Positions 60,836 through 64,000 of a DNA stretch of 64,000 nucleotides are shown here, piece by piece (the stretch's first letter is position 1; every line of letters begins with the position of its first letter). This stretch comes from Neisseria macacae ATCC 33926 (GTDB lineage: Bacteria; Pseudomonadota; Gammaproteobacteria; Burkholderiales; Neisseriaceae). The notes below the pieces were generated by a model. The model saw only the letters and a list, made by a program, of their open reading frames with translations. It had not been told where the DNA came from and ran no database searches. The stretch is taken from assembly GCF_022749495.1 (NCBI RefSeq), contig NZ_CP094241.1, positions 1,860,001 to 1,924,000 of the forward strand, given 5' to 3'. A program made the translations under genes and the position numbers.

Positions 60836-61381
60836 TCAAGTCCGTTTGTTTTTTCGATAAAACCTGCATTGAGGCAGCCATTCTTTTTGGCACGGGTCGT
60901 CGATAAACGACTTTAAAATCTTTTGAAAGGTTTGATTTTGGGCGTTGTATATGTTGCCTTTTAGATAACACGACGCGTAATAATGCGCCAATAAATCCGC
61001 CTGCTGCTCCATATTCAGCATACCGAAATGATAAATATCAGACAGATTGGGATAGAGATAGGCACGGCGGCGGCGGTAGCCTCCGCTGACGAACAAAAAC
61101 AATCCGCCCAACCAGGTTTTAAATCCTTGCTGGTACTGCCAAACATGGGTCAATTCATGAATCATCCATATTTGATGGGACTCGGAAGCGAGGGCAAAGT
61201 CGTCAGGACAGTTATTGCGCGGGAAATAGATGTTCCCGTTGGGCGAAACGGCAACCTGCATGGTCGGCAGGCAAGGAATGCCTTGATAGATTTTGACGCG
61301 GGCGTAATCAATGCTGTCGGCAAAAATCAGCTTTGCCATTTTGATTTCGTTGTCCGTCAGCCTGCGCCAGCGTTTGCTCAT
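60836..61381 (-). CDS. Predicted zincin-like protein (HELTH motif)
   Basis: A 181-residue protein of uncertain family. MIHELTHVWQYQQG is an HExxH zinc-protease motif and MEQQADLLAHYY further on could give a third ligand. This resembles the DUF4157-type peptidase-like domains found in toxins and near VgrG/Rhs genes. There is no signal peptide. It begins MSKRWRRLTDNEIKMAK and ends with basic residues. It lies between ccoG-fixH and pgsA and seems transcribed alone. Enzyme activity is inferred only from the motif. Confidence 0.65.
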   Translation of the reverse strand: MSKRWRRLTDNEIKMAKLIFADSIDYARVKIYQGIPCLPTMQVAVSPNGNIYFPRNNCPDDFALASESHQIWMIHELTHVWQYQQGFKTWLGGLFLFVSGGYRRRRAYLYPNLSDIYHFGMLNMEQQADLLAHYYASCYLKGNIYNAQNQTFQKILKSFIDDPCQKEWLPQCRFYRKNKRT

Positions 61382-61486
61382 ACCTTGTCCTTGTTACTTT
61401 CATGACGACCGGGGTCGTCTGAAAACGGTTATCCTGCCTTAGCAGTCATTCAGCTACGTTTACAACCGATACTGCCCTACCCGCTT

Positions 61487-61643
61487 TATAGTGGATTAAA
61501 TTTAAATCAGGACAAGGCGACGAAGCCGCAGACAGTACAGATAGTACGGAACCGATTCACTTGGTGCTTCAGCACCTTAGAGAATCGTTCTCTTTGAGCT
61601 AAGGCGAGGCAACGCCGTACTGGTTTAAAGTTAATCCACTATA
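61487..61643. repeat. Correia-type element, 157-bp form
   Basis: Full-length copy upstream of the HELTH-motif gene and downstream of fixH. Confidence 0.92.
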
Positions 61644-61676
61644 TTTGCACCAACATCATCACAAACCTTACAACAT

Positions 61677-61710
61677 GAAGGTCGTCTGAAATTTTTCAGA
61701 CGACCTTTTG
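61677..61710 (-). terminator. Paired-DUS hairpin after fixH
   Basis: AAGGTCGTCTGAAAT and its complement around a very short loop, 12 bases past the fixH stop. Confidence 0.85.
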
Positions 61711-61721
61711 AGCCTGTCAAA

Positions 61722-62291
61722 CTATTGTCCTGAATCTTTCGGCTTCTGATTGGCGTTCTCAAACAACTTGTTCATAGGGGTCAGATTGATTGCATTGCCT
61801 TGACTGACTATCCATTTATCCTCCACCCGCCAAACACCCGAGGTATCTTCCACGCGCAGATACCAGTGGTTGGTCGGCGGCAGGGGTTTGAAAGTCGCTT
61901 CATACTCCATACGACCGTTTTGGATTTCCGCACTGACGGGGTGCAATTTGACGGTTTGGTCTTCCGATTTTTTAGTCGGGTGCATCAAAAGGAGATTCAA
62001 AGGCTGCTTGGGATCGAATTCCCCACTGACAAACACTTTGGCCGCATCCTTATCCGGACTGATCAGCACTTGCACCTGCATATGCCGCTTCACTGCCTCT
62101 TCATCGCGGTGAAGCTGGATGTCGATGTGTTTGCCGTCTTTGTAATAGTCGTCCGTTACCAAATCGGTTGCATGTTCTTTGGCGACGAAGAACATGGCGA
62201 CACTGGCAATCACGACGAAAATAGGACCCGCCATCAACACCCACGGCCAAATGTGTTTGTACCAAGGTTTGACTTGTTTTTGCTCGGACAC
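61722..62291 (-). CDS. fixH: FixH-family protein
   Basis: A 189-residue protein with one membrane helix (PWVLMAGPIFVVIASVAMFFVA) and a periplasmic beta domain (LLLMHPTKKSEDQ, WYLRVEDTSGVWRV). FixH works with FixG/CcoG in building cbb3 oxidase. The start codon is GTG, three bases after the ccoG stop, so the pair is coupled. Confidence 0.88.
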   Translation of the reverse strand: MSEQKQVKPWYKHIWPWVLMAGPIFVVIASVAMFFVAKEHATDLVTDDYYKDGKHIDIQLHRDEEAVKRHMQVQVLISPDKDAAKVFVSGEFDPKQPLNLLLMHPTKKSEDQTVKLHPVSAEIQNGRMEYEATFKPLPPTNHWYLRVEDTSGVWRVEDKWIVSQGNAINLTPMNKLFENANQKPKDSGQ

Positions 62292-62294
62292 GTT

Positions 62295-63806
62295 TTATTC
62301 TCCGATAAAGGTTGCTTCTTCTTCCAAGATAGTAGGTTTGCCATCTGCTTTGCCGGTTTCGCGATAAGTGAAGGTAAACTCAATCGGATGGCTGCCCTTG
62401 TCGGCGTATTCGGGAATGGTGGAAACTTGGACAGGGATGGTCAACGTTTGGCGCGGTGCGATTTTCACGCCGCCTTCCGGCAATCCGGTCAGGGCAATTT
62501 CTTCAAAGCCTTTGACTGCCGCAGTCATCACTTGTTCGTTTTCACTATTGTTGATAATGCGCAGGTTGTATGCGTTTTCCAGCCAACCTTTGCTGTTTTC
62601 GCGCACCATCACGCCGCGGTCTTTCAAAATATCGACTTCGACCATTTTGCGGGTGGAAAGTCCGACCAAGAAAGCAATAATAACCACCAGCAAAACAGCG
62701 CCGTATCCCGCCACACGCGGACGTTTCAAGCGTTTTTTGATGTCGCTTTCAGGATATTCGTGTTCCAACGCGCCTTCGGTCGTATAGCGTATCAAACCGC
62801 GCGGATAACCCATTTTATCCATGATTTCGTCGCAGGCATCAATACACGCCGCACAGCCGATACATTGATACTGCAAACCGTCGCGGATATCGATACCGAC
62901 GGGACAGACCTGTACGCACATGGTGCAGTTGATGCAGTCGCCCAATCCGCTGTCTTCTTTGTTGGCGGTTTTCTTGCGCGCGCCGCGCGGTTCGCCGCGT
63001 TCGGTATCGTAAGAAATAATCAGCGTGTCTTTGTCGAACATCGCGCTTTGGAAGCGTGCATACGGACACATATGCAGGCACACTTTCTCACGCATAACGT
63101 GGGCAAAGAAGAAGGTCATGAAGCCGTAAAACGCTGCGGCAAACATTGCGCCGCCGCCTGCCACTCCGGCAAACAAGTCGGGAACGAACTGGCGGATCGG
63201 GACAAACCAGCCCGCAAAGGTAATGCCTGTCCACGCGCAGACAAGGAAAATCAGCAGGGCTTTAGTTGCTTTGATGCGGATTTTAGTAAAATTCCACGGC
63301 GATTTTTCCAGCTTCAGGCGTTTGTTGCGGTCGCCTTCGACCAAGTTGTCGATCCAAAGCATGATTTCGGTGTAAACCGTCTGCGGGCAGGAATAGCCGC
63401 ACCACAAGCGTCCGGCAATCGTCGTCCACCAAAACAGCCCGAAGGCGCAAATCATCAGCAGCAGGGCAAGGTAAATCAAGTCGCCCATACCCAACGACAG
63501 CCCGAAAATGAAGAAATGCCGGTCCGGAATATTGAAGAGTACCGCCTGACGGTCGCTCCAGTTGAACCACGGAATCACATAAAACACAAACTGCGTCGCC
63601 AATACGGCGGCTATACGCAATTTGGCGAACCGCCCTTCCGCTTTTTTCGGATGGATGCGTTCGCCTTCGGGATGGATTTGGATGACGCTGGATTTGGGTT
63701 TTGAGGGTTTGGGCGGAGCGGTTTTTGCCGGTTTCTCGGACTGCTCTTTCGAGGCAGCGTTTTTTTCTTCTGACACAGCGTTTTCGGCTTGGTTTTCTGT
63801 TGACAT
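62295..63806 (-). CDS. ccoG: CcoG (FixG/RdxA), cbb3 oxidase accessory iron-sulfur protein
   Basis: A 503-residue membrane protein with about five helices and a two-cluster ferredoxin domain: CINCTMCVQVCP and CIGCAACIDACDE. It reduces copper for insertion into cbb3 cytochrome oxidase. The first 40 residues are charged and low-complexity. A C-terminal periplasmic immunoglobulin-like domain follows the last helix. cbb3 structural genes are not in the window and may lie beyond 64000. Confidence 0.94.
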   Translation of the reverse strand: MSTENQAENAVSEEKNAASKEQSEKPAKTAPPKPSKPKSSVIQIHPEGERIHPKKAEGRFAKLRIAAVLATQFVFYVIPWFNWSDRQAVLFNIPDRHFFIFGLSLGMGDLIYLALLLMICAFGLFWWTTIAGRLWCGYSCPQTVYTEIMLWIDNLVEGDRNKRLKLEKSPWNFTKIRIKATKALLIFLVCAWTGITFAGWFVPIRQFVPDLFAGVAGGGAMFAAAFYGFMTFFFAHVMREKVCLHMCPYARFQSAMFDKDTLIISYDTERGEPRGARKKTANKEDSGLGDCINCTMCVQVCPVGIDIRDGLQYQCIGCAACIDACDEIMDKMGYPRGLIRYTTEGALEHEYPESDIKKRLKRPRVAGYGAVLLVVIIAFLVGLSTRKMVEVDILKDRGVMVRENSKGWLENAYNLRIINNSENEQVMTAAVKGFEEIALTGLPEGGVKIAPRQTLTIPVQVSTIPEYADKGSHPIEFTFTYRETGKADGKPTILEEEATFIGE

Positions 63807-64000
63807 TTTTCAGTGTTCCTTCGTGTGTTTGCGCGCAGGTCTTTTATTCTGATTACTGGTTTGATTGGTTTTTCAGACGACCTTTTATATGCGTCGGAAT
63901 CATATCATTTGAACTTGACCAAAGCAAAAAGCCCTACTTGGCTTTTATATGCCACCCGTTTTGATTTTTCCGTTGCCCAAGTCTGAAATCAGCGATATTC

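Overview
The window is chromosomal DNA of a commensal Neisseria. The strongest sign is the DNA-uptake sequence AGGTCGTCTGAAA, present in dozens of copies, often as inverted pairs just after genes. This is the dialect I associate with the N. mucosa / sicca / macacae group, not the GCCGTCTGAA form of meningococci. An amylosucrase matching the N. polysaccharea enzyme in length and sequence, Correia-type repeats, an IS1106-like element and a type VI secretion (T6SS) locus fit a human commensal Neisseria. Species is inferred.

Layout. 1-1602 is the 3' part of recB. 1995-2213 is a small YdcH-type gene. 2802-12158 is a compact T6SS locus: clpV, hcp, an OmpA-domain membrane protein, tssL and tssK on the minus strand, divergent from tssB-tssC on the plus strand. 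It lacks tssA, E, F, G, J, M and vgrG, and an IS1106-like element (12435-13651) closes its right edge. 13870-17336 holds guaA, a small membrane protein, smpB and a LURP-one-like protein. An IS3-family element (17472-18718) follows, inserted in the loop of a paired-DUS terminator.

18745-30709 is mostly housekeeping: an HxlR regulator divergent from pirin, tpx, hemF, a TfoX_C-TadA fusion, miaA, sodB, rhlE, rlmK, a YpfJ-type metallopeptidase and a phosphohexomutase. 31454-37521 carries amylosucrase, a DHA2 efflux protein, a phospholipase-D lipoprotein and an NlpC/P60 lipoprotein. 37821-46970 carries clpP, tig, ftsK, psd, aroD with its overlapping partner, and a DASS anion symporter. 47078-54798 carries a cyclophilin, two small overlapping genes, fpr, a META-domain lipoprotein, a trans-sulfuration enzyme, folE2 and dsbD. 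54884-63806 carries a small secreted protein, pflA and pflB with an FNR-like site, a seven-gene tRNA cluster (four tRNA-Gly, tRNA-Cys, an aberrant Cys-like tRNA, tRNA-Leu), pgsA, a HELTH-motif protein, fixH and ccoG.

Mobile and repeat content is high. I count fifteen Correia-type elements with ends TATAGTGG...CCACTATA in three size classes (157, about 106 and 70 bp), plus two identical 107-bp copies of a second family with the same outer ends. One of those sits inside the terminal repeat of a Correia element. The items I would look at first are the aberrant tRNA-Cys-like gene, the split T6SS locus with its TssM-like/OmpA hybrid, the nested miniature elements, and inverted DUS pairs inside the reading frames of recB and clpV.
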